This document shows positions 1-6,087 of a stretch of DNA of 10,637 bases, in pieces. A program made the position numbers and the translations under genes. The notes under the pieces were generated by a model, which saw nothing but the letters and a program-made list of their open reading frames with translations, had not been told where the DNA came from and did not search any database. The stretch's first letter is position 1; the number at the start of each line of letters is the position of its first letter. The stretch covers positions 1 through 10,637 of the forward strand of contig CALPKO020000019.1 in NCBI GenBank assembly GCA_943324165.2, read 5' to 3'. The DNA is from Bdellovibrio sp. ZAP7 (GTDB taxonomy: Bacteria > Bacteroidota > Bacteroidia > Flavobacteriales > Flavobacteriaceae).

Positions 1-497
1 AAGATGTGTATTTGACTCCTACAGACAATGGAATTAACTTTACTGGAACAGACATTGTTTTGCTCGATGGTCAGATTAAATTTAGATCAAACAGTGACTA
101 TGCAAAAGCTTGGGGTGGAGCAACTTTCCCATCAGGTACTGCTTCTTCTGCTCCAGATGCTGCTAACATTGCTGTAACTGCTGGCACCTACAATGTAACT
201 TTCAACAGAGTAACGGGAGATTTCAGTTTTGTACCTTCTGTAGCATCAGTTAACCAATTTGGTAAAGATGCAGTTAATGTTTATCCAAACCCATCCAACA
301 GTGTTTGGAACTTTACTTCAAAAAACAATTCAATTGAAACGGTAACTATTGCAGACATTTCTGGAAAAACTATTTATAGCAAAAATGTAAACGCTGTAGA
401 TTTTGCTGTAAATGCAGCTTCGTTTTCAAACGGAATCTATTTTGCAACTGTTAAATCAGGACAAAATACAGCCACTTACAAATTGGTTAAAAACTAA
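1..497 (+). CDS. C-terminal part of a SusE-like surface protein with type IX secretion sorting tail (5' end outside window)
   Basis: The frame is open to the left edge, so this is the end of a larger protein. A GTG at position 6 is internal, not a real start. Counting from that GTG, residues 20-75 resemble the repeat domain of SusE/SusF starch-binding outer-membrane proteins: a DGQIKFRSN strand, a WGG turn, then a NIAVTAGTYNVTFN strand. Residues about 90-163 form a type A type IX tail, with the VNVYPNP entry motif, a VTIADISGKTIY strand and a GIYFATV strand, ending in YKLVKN. In known systems such tails direct export through the T9SS and are then cleaved, usually leaving the protein at the cell surface. 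Glycan binding is inferred from the domain likeness only. It is followed directly by a strong terminator. Confidence 0.8.
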   Translation, partial: DVYLTPTDNGINFTGTDIVLLDGQIKFRSNSDYAKAWGGATFPSGTASSAPDAANIAVTAGTYNVTFNRVTGDFSFVPSVASVNQFGKDAVNVYPNPSNSVWNFTSKNNSIETVTIADISGKTIYSKNVNAVDFAVNAASFSNGIYFATVKSGQNTATYKLVKN

Positions 498-518
498 TTT
501 AAATTGGCTTAAATGTAA

Positions 519-546
519 AGGCTGTCCGAAAGGGCAGCCTTTTTTT
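519..546 (+). terminator. Rho-independent terminator of the SusE-like gene
   Basis: A nine-pair stem AGGCTGTCC/GGGCAGCCT (519-527 with 532-540, one G-U pair) is closed by a GAAA tetraloop and followed by a run of T to 546. It begins 22 bases after the stop codon. Confidence 0.9.
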
Positions 547-868
547 GTTGGTTTTATCTCATACCAATTATAGCATTTAAATAATTCAACTTCTAAGACT
601 TATATGTTCAATTTAGTTATAAATTATAGCAATTTTTTATGAGTGTTTTTTTGCGCAGAGTAAAAAACAATTTAAATTGGTTTTAAAAGTGTTAAGCACC
701 TTTCTGTTGAAAACATTATTGTTGAAATTTCAAGTGTTTTAAGGTAGAATATTTTTTTGTTCGAATTTATATCCTTTATATCCGAGACGCACATCTTCAT
801 GCGTTTACTAGTAAATTAAGATTATTTTTACTTTTAGTACAAGCAATATTAAACAGAAGAATCAAAAA
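547..868. other. Non-coding gap between convergent genes, with small repeats
   Basis: No convincing gene lies in these 322 AT-rich bases. AATTTAAATTGG occurs at 496-507 and again at 669-680. AATTATAGCA occurs at 566-575 and 622-631. An imperfect hairpin lies at 785-806 (AGACGCA with TGCGTTT), overlapping a perfect 12-base palindrome TTTACTAGTAAA at 804-815. The hairpin could belong to the 3' end of the leftward exbD transcript, but there is no clear T-tract, so I do not call a terminator. Confidence 0.5.
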
Positions 869-1261
869 CTATTTTGAAGTGGCAATTGAGAAATTCAGTT
901 TCAAATCGGAGCCAATTTGCAAAACATCAACCAAGTCTTGTACTTGCAAATCTTTTGGAATTCGCACAATCACCGTCTTGTCGTTTCTTTCGGTTGTTAT
1001 CGCTTGAATTTCTTCTTTTAAAGCTGAAAAAGCAACTTCTTTTTTGTCTAGAAAATATTTTTTATCTTCCGTAACCGACAAACTGATGTGGTTTTTATTG
1101 GTAGTTTCGTTGGTCTGTGCTTTCGGAAGCATCAGCTTTATCACATTCGGATTCGCCAATGTAGATATAATCAAAAAGAACAACAGCAAAAAAAACATGA
1201 TGTCGCTCAACGATGCCGTCGGAATTTCAGCATGAAAACGTTTGTTTCTTTTAATTGCCAT
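869..1261 (-). CDS. exbD: ExbD/TolR-family biopolymer transport protein
   Basis: This 130-residue protein has the usual ExbD plan. A short basic cytoplasmic N-terminus is followed by one membrane segment at about residues 20-38, opened by the motif SLSDIMFFLLLFFLI. A periplasmic domain follows, with a VIVRIPKDLQVQDLVDVL helix-strand region. Asp20 at the head of the membrane helix matches the conserved aspartate that carries protons in the ExbB-ExbD motor. Length is normal for the family. The ATG overlaps the last 11 bases of exbB, so the two are surely translated from one mRNA. The complex would use the proton gradient to drive a TonB-type protein; a candidate partner lies at 7503-8390. TolR or another Mot-like role cannot be excluded from sequence. 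Confidence 0.88.
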   Translation of the reverse strand: MAIKRNKRFHAEIPTASLSDIMFFLLLFFLIISTLANPNVIKLMLPKAQTNETTNKNHISLSVTEDKKYFLDKKEVAFSALKEEIQAITTERNDKTVIVRIPKDLQVQDLVDVLQIGSDLKLNFSIATSK

Positions 1262-1970
1262 TTTGTGGTGATTGAATTATGTTGATTACTTCTAAAATCT
1301 GTTTTTGCACCTTCAACGAAAAATTATCAATCATCATATTGAATAAATGATACGCCGAATAAGCCACAACGCCAACAACTAAGCCTGCCCCGCTGCTGAT
1401 CATTTTTTCATACAAGCCGCCAGATATATTTCCGATACTAATGTTTTCTGTCACTGAAATGGAATAAAATATTTTTATAACTCCAGAAATTGTTCCAATA
1501 AATCCTAAAATTGGTGCAATTCCAGAAATCAATCCCAAATATCCTAAACCTCTTTCCATCTGTGCAATTTCGATATTAGCTGTTTTTTCCATATTCGATT
1601 CAATTTCCGAAATCGGTCTTCCGATAATTGAGATTCCACTTCTCAAAATGTTGCCCGCGGCAGTATTTTCTCTTCCACAAAGCATTAGTGCATTGTCTAA
1701 CTTGCCCGATTTGAGTTGCAATTTAATGTCGCTAACCAAATTTTTATCTTGTTTGGTTGCTTTTTTAATCGATAAATAGCGTTCGATAATCACGTAAATA
1801 CAAAAAAACAACAGCACTATAATCGGAATAATCAACACACCGCCTTTTAAAATAAAAGACAAATACGAAACACTTTCCGTCGAAGGAACATTTGTTGCAA
1901 CAGCCGACGCAGCATTGGTTATGGTGTCGTTAACCGCAGTAGATTGTAGAAAAAAATTAGGAATAATCAT
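1251..1970 (-). CDS. exbB: MotA/TolQ/ExbB-family proton channel
   Basis: With the ATG at 1970 the protein has 239 residues. A GTG at 1976 would add only two residues and is less likely. A membrane helix is seen at about 42-64, followed by a long cytoplasmic region rich in charged residues. Two further helices lie at about 143-168 and 190-212. The second helix holds the family signature LGFIGTISGVI, and the third holds ISSGAGLVVGVVAY, matching the conserved channel helices of TolQ/ExbB. Residues 1-35 before the first helix form a hydrophilic Ala/Thr/Asn-rich extension, as seen in many Bacteroidota homologues. It is the first gene of a two-gene operon with exbD, overlapping it by 11 bases. A possible promoter box lies at 2014-2021. 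Confidence 0.88.
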   Translation of the reverse strand: MIIPNFFLQSTAVNDTITNAASAVATNVPSTESVSYLSFILKGGVLIIPIIVLLFFCIYVIIERYLSIKKATKQDKNLVSDIKLQLKSGKLDNALMLCGRENTAAGNILRSGISIIGRPISEIESNMEKTANIEIAQMERGLGYLGLISGIAPILGFIGTISGVIKIFYSISVTENISIGNISGGLYEKMISSGAGLVVGVVAYSAYHLFNMMIDNFSLKVQKQILEVINIIQSPQNGN

Positions 1971-2013
1971 AAACACGCTTATTTTAGAAACAGATTTTTA
2001 AGGAATTGAAAGA

Positions 2014-2021
2014 CAAAAATA
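2014..2021 (-). promoter_or_regulatory. Possible -7 box for exbB-exbD
   Basis: On the minus strand this reads TATTTTTG, a full match to the Bacteroidota TAnnTTTG box, about 44 bases before the exbB ATG. No good TTTG or TTG partner is seen at the normal distance upstream, so the call is tentative. Confidence 0.35.
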
Positions 2022-2122
2022 ACCATTTTTTAATTTTACAGTTCATTTTACACAACAATAACGGAAAAATTTAAGCTAAAGTATCGCACATCGGTCAACA
2101 TGTCTTGTTTTAATTATTTTTT

Positions 2123-2245
2123 GGGCGTGCCACCAACAAAAAACGGCAAAACAAATTTGTAATTAGCCGTTTTTTTGTTGCTGTCGTGCTATCCGCTAAA
2201 TCTTTTTCTTAAAAAGAAAAAGGATGCCGCTGCTATCACTCACGC
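2123..2245 (+). repeat. Structured repeat-like non-coding element (candidate flavobacterial dispersed repeat or RNA)
   Basis: Three nested or adjacent inverted repeats are visible. An outer pair is GCGTG (2125-2129) with CACGC (2241-2245). A long stem of 14 pairs with one bulge is at 2134-2147 and 2166-2180, with a self-complementary ACAAATTTGT (2151-2160) in its loop. A further hairpin CTTTTTCTT/AAGAAAAAG is at 2202-2210 and 2214-2222. The unpaired blocks TGCTATCCGCTAAATC and GGATGCCGCTGCTATC frame the last hairpin. These blocks resemble, from memory, a dispersed element common in Flavobacterium genomes. That resemblance is not verified here. Strand and function are unknown. Confidence 0.55.
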
Positions 2246-2381
2246 ACAGCAAGTTTCATAACAAAATCATTTATAGAAAAGCAAAGCAACCTTCAACATA
2301 CAAATTTTTCATAAAACTCATAAGTAAATTAAACCATTTCTTAAAATAATCGTCTTAATTAAAACTTTAAAAATATTTGAA

Positions 2382-2831
2382 ATGAAAAAATTAATTGTGA
2401 TAGCAGTTTTGACAATAGGACTTTCGACATTTGCACAAAAATCAGCTAAAAATCCAAGGAAAGAAAATTTGGAACAATTCACTCCGCAACAAAGAAATGA
2501 ACTTCGACTTAAAAGTTTGACTTTAGATTTAGGTCTTAATGCCGTTCAGCAAAAAGAAATAGGCAAAATCATTACTGAAATGGAAGCAAAGAAAGAAGCT
2601 TTTCAAAAAGAACGATTAGCAAAAAAAGAAGTTGGAACAAAGCCAACTAATGACGAACTTTTTGCAATGCGAATTAAACTTTTAGATGAAAAAATTGCAA
2701 CTAAAGAACGTTTAAAAAAGATTTTAGATGCCAAACAATTTGAAAAGTGGGAACAAATGCAAAGCAAAAGAATGGAGAAAAATCGTAAAAATGCCAAAAA
2801 AAAGACGGACAGAGGTAGTGCTGAAAAATAA
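2382..2831 (+). CDS. Small exported helical protein, Spy/CpxP-like
   Basis: This 149-residue protein begins with a clear Sec signal peptide: MKK, a hydrophobic stretch, and a likely cut after TFA at residue 18, leaving an N-terminal Gln. The mature part is highly charged, predicted almost wholly helical, and ends in a Lys/Arg-rich tail (about 128-149). The pattern FTPQQRNELR, then LGLNAVQQKEIGKI, then LKKILDAKQFEKWEQ resembles the LTxxQ-type repeats of periplasmic Spy/CpxP-like proteins and related small Bacteroidota proteins. Known Spy-type proteins are periplasmic chaperones or stress sensors; that role here is inference. The next gene, 58 bases on, has a similar layout and may be a distant paralogue. 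Confidence 0.7.
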   Translation: MKKLIVIAVLTIGLSTFAQKSAKNPRKENLEQFTPQQRNELRLKSLTLDLGLNAVQQKEIGKIITEMEAKKEAFQKERLAKKEVGTKPTNDELFAMRIKLLDEKIATKERLKKILDAKQFEKWEQMQSKRMEKNRKNAKKKTDRGSAEK

Positions 2832-2832
2832 G

Positions 2833-2863
2833 TTGGCATTTCAATTTTAAATGTTTAGATTTG
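2833..2863 (+). promoter_or_regulatory. Possible promoter of the second small exported-protein gene
   Basis: TTG at 2833-2835 is followed after 20 bases by TAGATTTG (2856-2863), matching the Bacteroidota TTTG/TAnnTTTG pattern. It sits just after the stop codon of the preceding gene and 26 bases before the next ATG, so the second gene could also be transcribed alone. Confidence 0.4.
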
Positions 2864-2889
2864 ACATATAAAATTAAAAATCACTAAAT

Positions 2890-3261
2890 ATGAAAAATTT
2901 GATAGTTGCCTTGGGTTTGTTTTTTGGTTTAACCGGAACTGCACAAATTAAGAAAGTAGTTCAAAATAAACCAACTACACAAAATCAAGTTGTTGCACCA
3001 ACGACAGCTAATGTTATCGCAGCTCAGAAAAATGTAGCAGACTTAAATGCTTTCACACCGTTAAAGCCAGAAATGAAAGCAGTTTTGCTTGAACTTTTTA
3101 CCACAAAATATAAAATGTTGAACGATAGTGGCGCACTTTCTGAAGAAAGAAAAACAATTGTTGCTCAAACTATTGAACACAAATTAGAAGCAACACTAGA
3201 TGGCGCTACCTATGAAATGGTAAAATCAAATACTAAATTGTTTAAAAGTTTAGTCAACTAA
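2890..3261 (+). CDS. Small exported protein of unknown function
   Basis: This 123-residue protein starts with a signal peptide (MKNLIVALGLFFGLTGTA, likely cut before Gln19). A Gln/Thr/Val-rich linker to about residue 50 follows, then a helical domain. I do not recognise a family. The block LNAFTPLKPEMKAVLLELF and the later LEATLDGATYEMV echo, in order and spacing, FTPQQRNEL and LKKILDAKQFEKW of the upstream gene, so the two may be divergent copies of one type of small periplasmic protein. It has no cysteine and no lipobox, so it is probably soluble in the periplasm or exported. A terminator follows 22 bases after the stop. Confidence 0.65.
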   Translation: MKNLIVALGLFFGLTGTAQIKKVVQNKPTTQNQVVAPTTANVIAAQKNVADLNAFTPLKPEMKAVLLELFTTKYKMLNDSGALSEERKTIVAQTIEHKLEATLDGATYEMVKSNTKLFKSLVN

Positions 3262-3282
3262 ACTAAAATTTAATTTTTAGAT

Positions 3283-3317
3283 AAAAGTCATTTCTAGTTA
3301 GGAATGGCTTTTTTTTT
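3283..3317. terminator. Terminator between convergent genes, probably used from both sides
   Basis: The stem AGTCATTTC/GGAATGGCT (3286-3294 with 3301-3309, two G-U pairs) can be extended by A-T pairs and is followed by nine T. Read leftward it ends in TTTTAT, so it may also stop the methyltransferase transcript arriving from the right. Confidence 0.8.
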
Positions 3318-3332
3318 CAAATATAATTAGGA

Positions 3333-4049
3333 TTAAAAATCAATAGGTTTCAATTTCGCCAAATAATCAAAATTTTCGCCGTCAGTTAATTTTTCACAAG
3401 ATAAACCTGCAACAAGTGCAAAGTTTTTTAAAGTTTCAAAATCGACATATAACCAATTAAAAGGAATTTCACATTGGTTTTTGTAGGTTAAATTAAACGC
3501 AACTTCCCCATAATAATGGCTATCTTTTTCGTCTAACAATGTTTGTTTTTCATCTTCGTCAAACATATAAATCAAATCGGTGCTGTCAATCAAAATTTGA
3601 CCGTTTTTATTCAACAACGATTTTAACTTGAGTAAAAATTTGTTGAGTTGGTTTAACTTTCCTGCAATTCCAGTACCATTCATCAATAACAAAATTGTAT
3701 CGAATTTTTGGCTTTCGAATTGAAAAATATCTTGCACAAAAGCATTTTCCACTCCGCGAAGACGACAAGCAGCAATCGCATTTTCTGAAATATCAATGGC
3801 AGTAACTTGGTTATTTTGATTGTTTTGCAAATACAAACTGTGGCTTCCAGCACCGCAGCCAACATCTAAAATTTTGCCTTTACAAAGTTGCAACGCCAAT
3901 TGTTCGATTTTGGGCATTTCTTCAAAATTCCGAAACAAATACGCTACCGACATTTCGTCTTTGTCCGAAATGGAAGTTTCAGTAATCAAATTTTCTGGTG
4001 AATTGTTGGTTTGAGAATCAAGGATTGCTTTTCCGAAAAGGTCTTTCAT
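3333..4049 (-). CDS. Class I SAM-dependent methyltransferase, substrate unknown
   Basis: The 238-residue protein has the Rossmann-type SAM-binding motif I, KILDVGCGAGSHSLYL, at residues 59-74. The acidic end of strand 2 is TAIDIS (83-88), and NAFVQDIFQF (102-111) carries the adenine-contacting aspartate. FDTILLLMNGTGIAG (116-130) corresponds to motif IV, and a QILIDSTDLIYMFDE strand follows. The first 40 residues are a hydrophilic N-terminal extension with the run SVAYLFRNFEEMP just before the SAM fold. Nothing visible tells the substrate; a small molecule is likelier than RNA given the lack of an RNA-binding domain, but that is inference. It stands alone on the minus strand and is divergent from the cysteine-cluster gene, with 76 bases between the starts. 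Confidence 0.85.
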   Translation of the reverse strand: MKDLFGKAILDSQTNNSPENLITETSISDKDEMSVAYLFRNFEEMPKIEQLALQLCKGKILDVGCGAGSHSLYLQNNQNNQVTAIDISENAIAACRLRGVENAFVQDIFQFESQKFDTILLLMNGTGIAGKLNQLNKFLLKLKSLLNKNGQILIDSTDLIYMFDEDEKQTLLDEKDSHYYGEVAFNLTYKNQCEIPFNWLYVDFETLKNFALVAGLSCEKLTDGENFDYLAKLKPIDF

Positions 4050-4074
4050 GAAGCAAAAATAAGTTATATTTTAT

Positions 4075-4082
4075 CAAAATTA
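4075..4082 (-). promoter_or_regulatory. Possible -7 box for the methyltransferase gene
   Basis: The minus strand reads TAATTTTG, matching TAnnTTTG, about 26 bases before the ATG. No TTTG partner is seen at 19-21 bases upstream. Confidence 0.35.
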
Positions 4083-4088
4083 AAAGTT

Positions 4089-4096
4089 TATTTTTG
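4089..4096 (+). promoter_or_regulatory. Possible -7 box for the cysteine-cluster protein gene
   Basis: TATTTTTG matches TAnnTTTG and lies 29 bases before the ATG at 4126. No TTTG partner is seen at the usual distance. It lies just 7 bases from the opposing box, so the two promoters would compete for the same short gap. Confidence 0.4.
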
Positions 4097-4125
4097 TTGA
4101 AATTAAATCTCAAAAAAGCTGATTA

Positions 4126-4626
4126 ATGTTGAATGAACTTAAGAATTTAGTAAAACTTGCCAAAGATAAAGAAGTCGAAAACAAAAAGTTTTTTGAAAAA
4201 TTAAAAAAGAAAACACCTAAAAATTTAGATTATTTGATGCAAGAATTGCACGAAGCAGAATTTAAAAAAACGGATTGTTTGACTTGTGCCAATTGTTGTA
4301 AAACGACTGGACCGCTATTTACACTCGCGGATATTGAACGTATTGCTAAACATTTAAAACAAAAACCACAACAATTCATTAGTCAATATTTAAAAATTGA
4401 TGAAGAAAATGACTATGTTTTACAAAATGTTCCTTGTGCTTTTTTAGACAGCGAAAATGCCTGTTTGATTTATGATGTTCGTCCGAAAGCGTGTCGAGAA
4501 TTCCCACATACTGATCGAAAAAAGTTTCAACAAATTACAGATTTGACCTTAAATAACATTGCGGTTTGTCCAGCAACTTATAGAATTGTCGAACAAATGA
4601 AACTTCGCTTGCCGTTACTAAAATAG
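4126..4626 (+). CDS. YkgJ-type cysteine-cluster (putative metal-binding) protein
   Basis: The 166-residue protein carries the CxxCxxCC signature of the YkgJ/zinc- or iron-chelating family at residues 51-58 (CLTCANCC). Further cysteines are at 104 (NVPCAFLD), 113 (ACLIYDVRPKACREFP), 123 and 148 (AVCPATY). These eight cysteines in this order are the expected metal-ligand set of the family. No signal peptide is present, so it is cytoplasmic. The first 45 residues are a Lys/Glu-rich helix. The biochemical role of the family is poorly known; Fe-S or zinc binding is assumed. It has its own putative promoter and no co-directional neighbour. Confidence 0.85.
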   Translation: MLNELKNLVKLAKDKEVENKKFFEKLKKKTPKNLDYLMQELHEAEFKKTDCLTCANCCKTTGPLFTLADIERIAKHLKQKPQQFISQYLKIDEENDYVLQNVPCAFLDSENACLIYDVRPKACREFPHTDRKKFQQITDLTLNNIAVCPATYRIVEQMKLRLPLLK

Positions 4627-4660
4627 GAATTTAATAGATAAATTGTTAAATTAAAATCTC

Positions 4661-4705
4661 ACAAAATTTTGTTTATTTTCTGTTCAATTTTAAAATAGCG
4701 CGCTA
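4661..4705. other. Two perfect palindromes between convergent genes
   Basis: ACAAAATTTTGT at 4661-4672 and TAGCGCGCTA at 4696-4705 are perfect palindromes in the short gap between the convergent cysteine-cluster and NamZ genes. Neither is followed by a convincing T-tract close to a stable stem, so they are noted as possible weak 3' structures only. Confidence 0.3.
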
Positions 4706-4708
4706 GAT

Positions 4709-6028
4709 TTAAGGATAAATCAAGTATTTTTTTCTCATTGTTTTAAACGCGATTAAATCGGTTTCCCAACTTGCGCGAATTTCAGCAGCAGACATTCCTG
4801 ACTCGATTTGTTGTTGTAGTTTCTTTGTACCGGCTAATTTTGTAAAAAAAGAGTTAAAAAACTTCGATTTGTCTTTTGTTTCTTCGTAAGCTTTCAATAG
4901 CCATTTCAATTCTAATCGTTCTACTTTTGGAATGTTCGATAGGTTTTCTCCAAAACAATCAATTCCGTTGTAAGGCGGATTTTTTGCCCCAAAATTGGGC
5001 TTCGGACTAAAACAAAAATTATCATTTGGCAAAAAAGGCGAACCGAAAATTTGGAATTGCAAATCAGTCCCGCGGCCAACACTCACATTGGTGCCTTCAA
5101 AAAAACACAAACTGGCATAAAGATTAATTGCTTGATCGTTGGGTAGATTTGGCGAAGGTTTAACTCTCAAACTATAAAAAGAATCTCTAGCGTAAGCCGA
5201 ACACGCAACGATTTGCAGGTCGCATTGGATGCCGTTTTTCAACCATTTTTCACCATTTATCATTTGTGCATATTCGCCAATCGTCATTCCGTGCAACACT
5301 GGAATGGGATGCATACCAACAAAACTTGAAAATTCTGGCTCTAAAACTGGACCATCAATAATAGTTCCGTTCGGATTCGGACGATCCAAAACCAATATGG
5401 GAATATTGTTTTCAGCACAAGCTTCCATCACATAATGCAAAGTAGAAATGTAAGTATAAAATCGGGCGCCAACGTCTTGGATGTCAAAAATCATCACTTC
5501 AACGTCATTTAATTGTTCTGATTTTGGTTTTTTATTGTCGCCATATAACGAGATTATGGGCAAGTTTGTTTTTACATCTTTGCCATCAACAATCAATTCT
5601 CCAGCATCCGCTGTCCCGCGAAATCCATGCTCTGGCGCAAATATTTTCGTAAGATTTACATTTTTAGCAACCAAAAAATCTACTAGATTCATGTTGTTAG
5701 ACAAAATGCCAGTTTGATTAGTAACCACACCCACTTTTTTGGATTTTAAAAACTTTGAGAAACCATTAAAATTATCTGCTCCAACGCTAAAAAGCAAATT
5801 TTTAGGATTGCTAACTACGCTATTTTTGGGTTTCAATTCGTTGCGGTGAACTACTTTAACAACTTTTTCTTCAAGCGGTTTTGTCGCTATTGCTTTTTGT
5901 GTCGGTTTGCAAGAGAAAATATTAATAAGCACAAAGAGAAAAAAAAAGTTTTTATAGCAAAAAAACTGTTTTTTTATATTAAAAGCGTCCTTTTGCAAAA
6001 AGCATGTAGATTTCTGGTTAATTATCAT
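4709..6028 (-). CDS. namZ: DUF1343 lipoprotein, exo-beta-N-acetylmuramidase NamZ-like
   Basis: From the ATG at 6028 the protein has 439 residues. It has a long signal peptide with a hydrophobic run FFFLFVLINIFSC, where Cys40 is the likely lipidated residue (lipobox IFSC, Phe at -2 being unusual). A charged linker follows, then the DUF1343 domain: VGVVTNQTG (99-107), APEHGFRG (131-138), DIQDVGARFYTYISTL (182-197) and DRPNPNG (215-221). The family, now glycoside hydrolase family 171, includes B. subtilis YbbC/NamZ, which removes terminal MurNAc from peptidoglycan fragments. Here it would act at the periplasmic side for wall recycling. An upstream ATG at 6088 is possible but would overlap the next gene's start, and a TTG start about ten codons in also fits. 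The start is therefore uncertain. Confidence 0.85.
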   Translation of the reverse strand: MIINQKSTCFLQKDAFNIKKQFFCYKNFFFLFVLINIFSCKPTQKAIATKPLEEKVVKVVHRNELKPKNSVVSNPKNLLFSVGADNFNGFSKFLKSKKVGVVTNQTGILSNNMNLVDFLVAKNVNLTKIFAPEHGFRGTADAGELIVDGKDVKTNLPIISLYGDNKKPKSEQLNDVEVMIFDIQDVGARFYTYISTLHYVMEACAENNIPILVLDRPNPNGTIIDGPVLEPEFSSFVGMHPIPVLHGMTIGEYAQMINGEKWLKNGIQCDLQIVACSAYARDSFYSLRVKPSPNLPNDQAINLYASLCFFEGTNVSVGRGTDLQFQIFGSPFLPNDNFCFSPKPNFGAKNPPYNGIDCFGENLSNIPKVERLELKWLLKAYEETKDKSKFFNSFFTKLAGTKKLQQQIESGMSAAEIRASWETDLIAFKTMRKKYLIYP

Positions 6029-6057
6029 CAAATTAAAATATATGGTTACAAACTTTA

Positions 6058-6065
6058 TATCTTTG
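6058..6065 (+). promoter_or_regulatory. Possible -7 box for the permease gene
   Basis: TATCTTTG matches TAnnTTTG and ends 22 bases before the TTG start at 6088, giving a leader of about 17 bases. No TTTG partner is visible upstream. It lies inside the longest possible NamZ reading frame, which favours the shorter NamZ start. Confidence 0.4.
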
Positions 6066-6087
6066 TTGAAATAAAAGTTTTGAAACA

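Larger units (their letters stand above)
1971..2381. other. Long intergenic gap between divergent exbB and the small exported-protein gene
   Basis: No protein gene is supported in these roughly 410 bases. The left part holds the exbB promoter candidate. The middle part holds the structured element at 2123-2245. From 2251 to 2381 the DNA is AT-rich, and I find no clear promoter for the gene at 2382. A TAAAAA run about 15 bases before that ATG fits the A-rich ribosome-binding context of flavobacteria. Confidence 0.5.

Noticed and set aside
2371..2381. ATATTTG just before the ATG at 2382 as a promoter box
   Set aside because: It lacks the TA at the required distance and is too close to the start codon to leave a leader.
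2603..2839. Minus-strand frame opposite the first small exported-protein gene
   Set aside because: It is the antisense of a Lys-rich coding sequence, giving a Phe/Leu/Ser-rich product that mimics a membrane protein.
4661..4672. ACAAAATTTTGT as a terminator for the cysteine-cluster gene
   Set aside because: The stem is nearly all A-T pairs with no loop and no following T-run. Such palindromes are common by chance in DNA of this composition.
5481..5717. Plus-strand frames opposite the NamZ gene
   Set aside because: They lie fully inside a recognised gene on the other strand and show no motifs.
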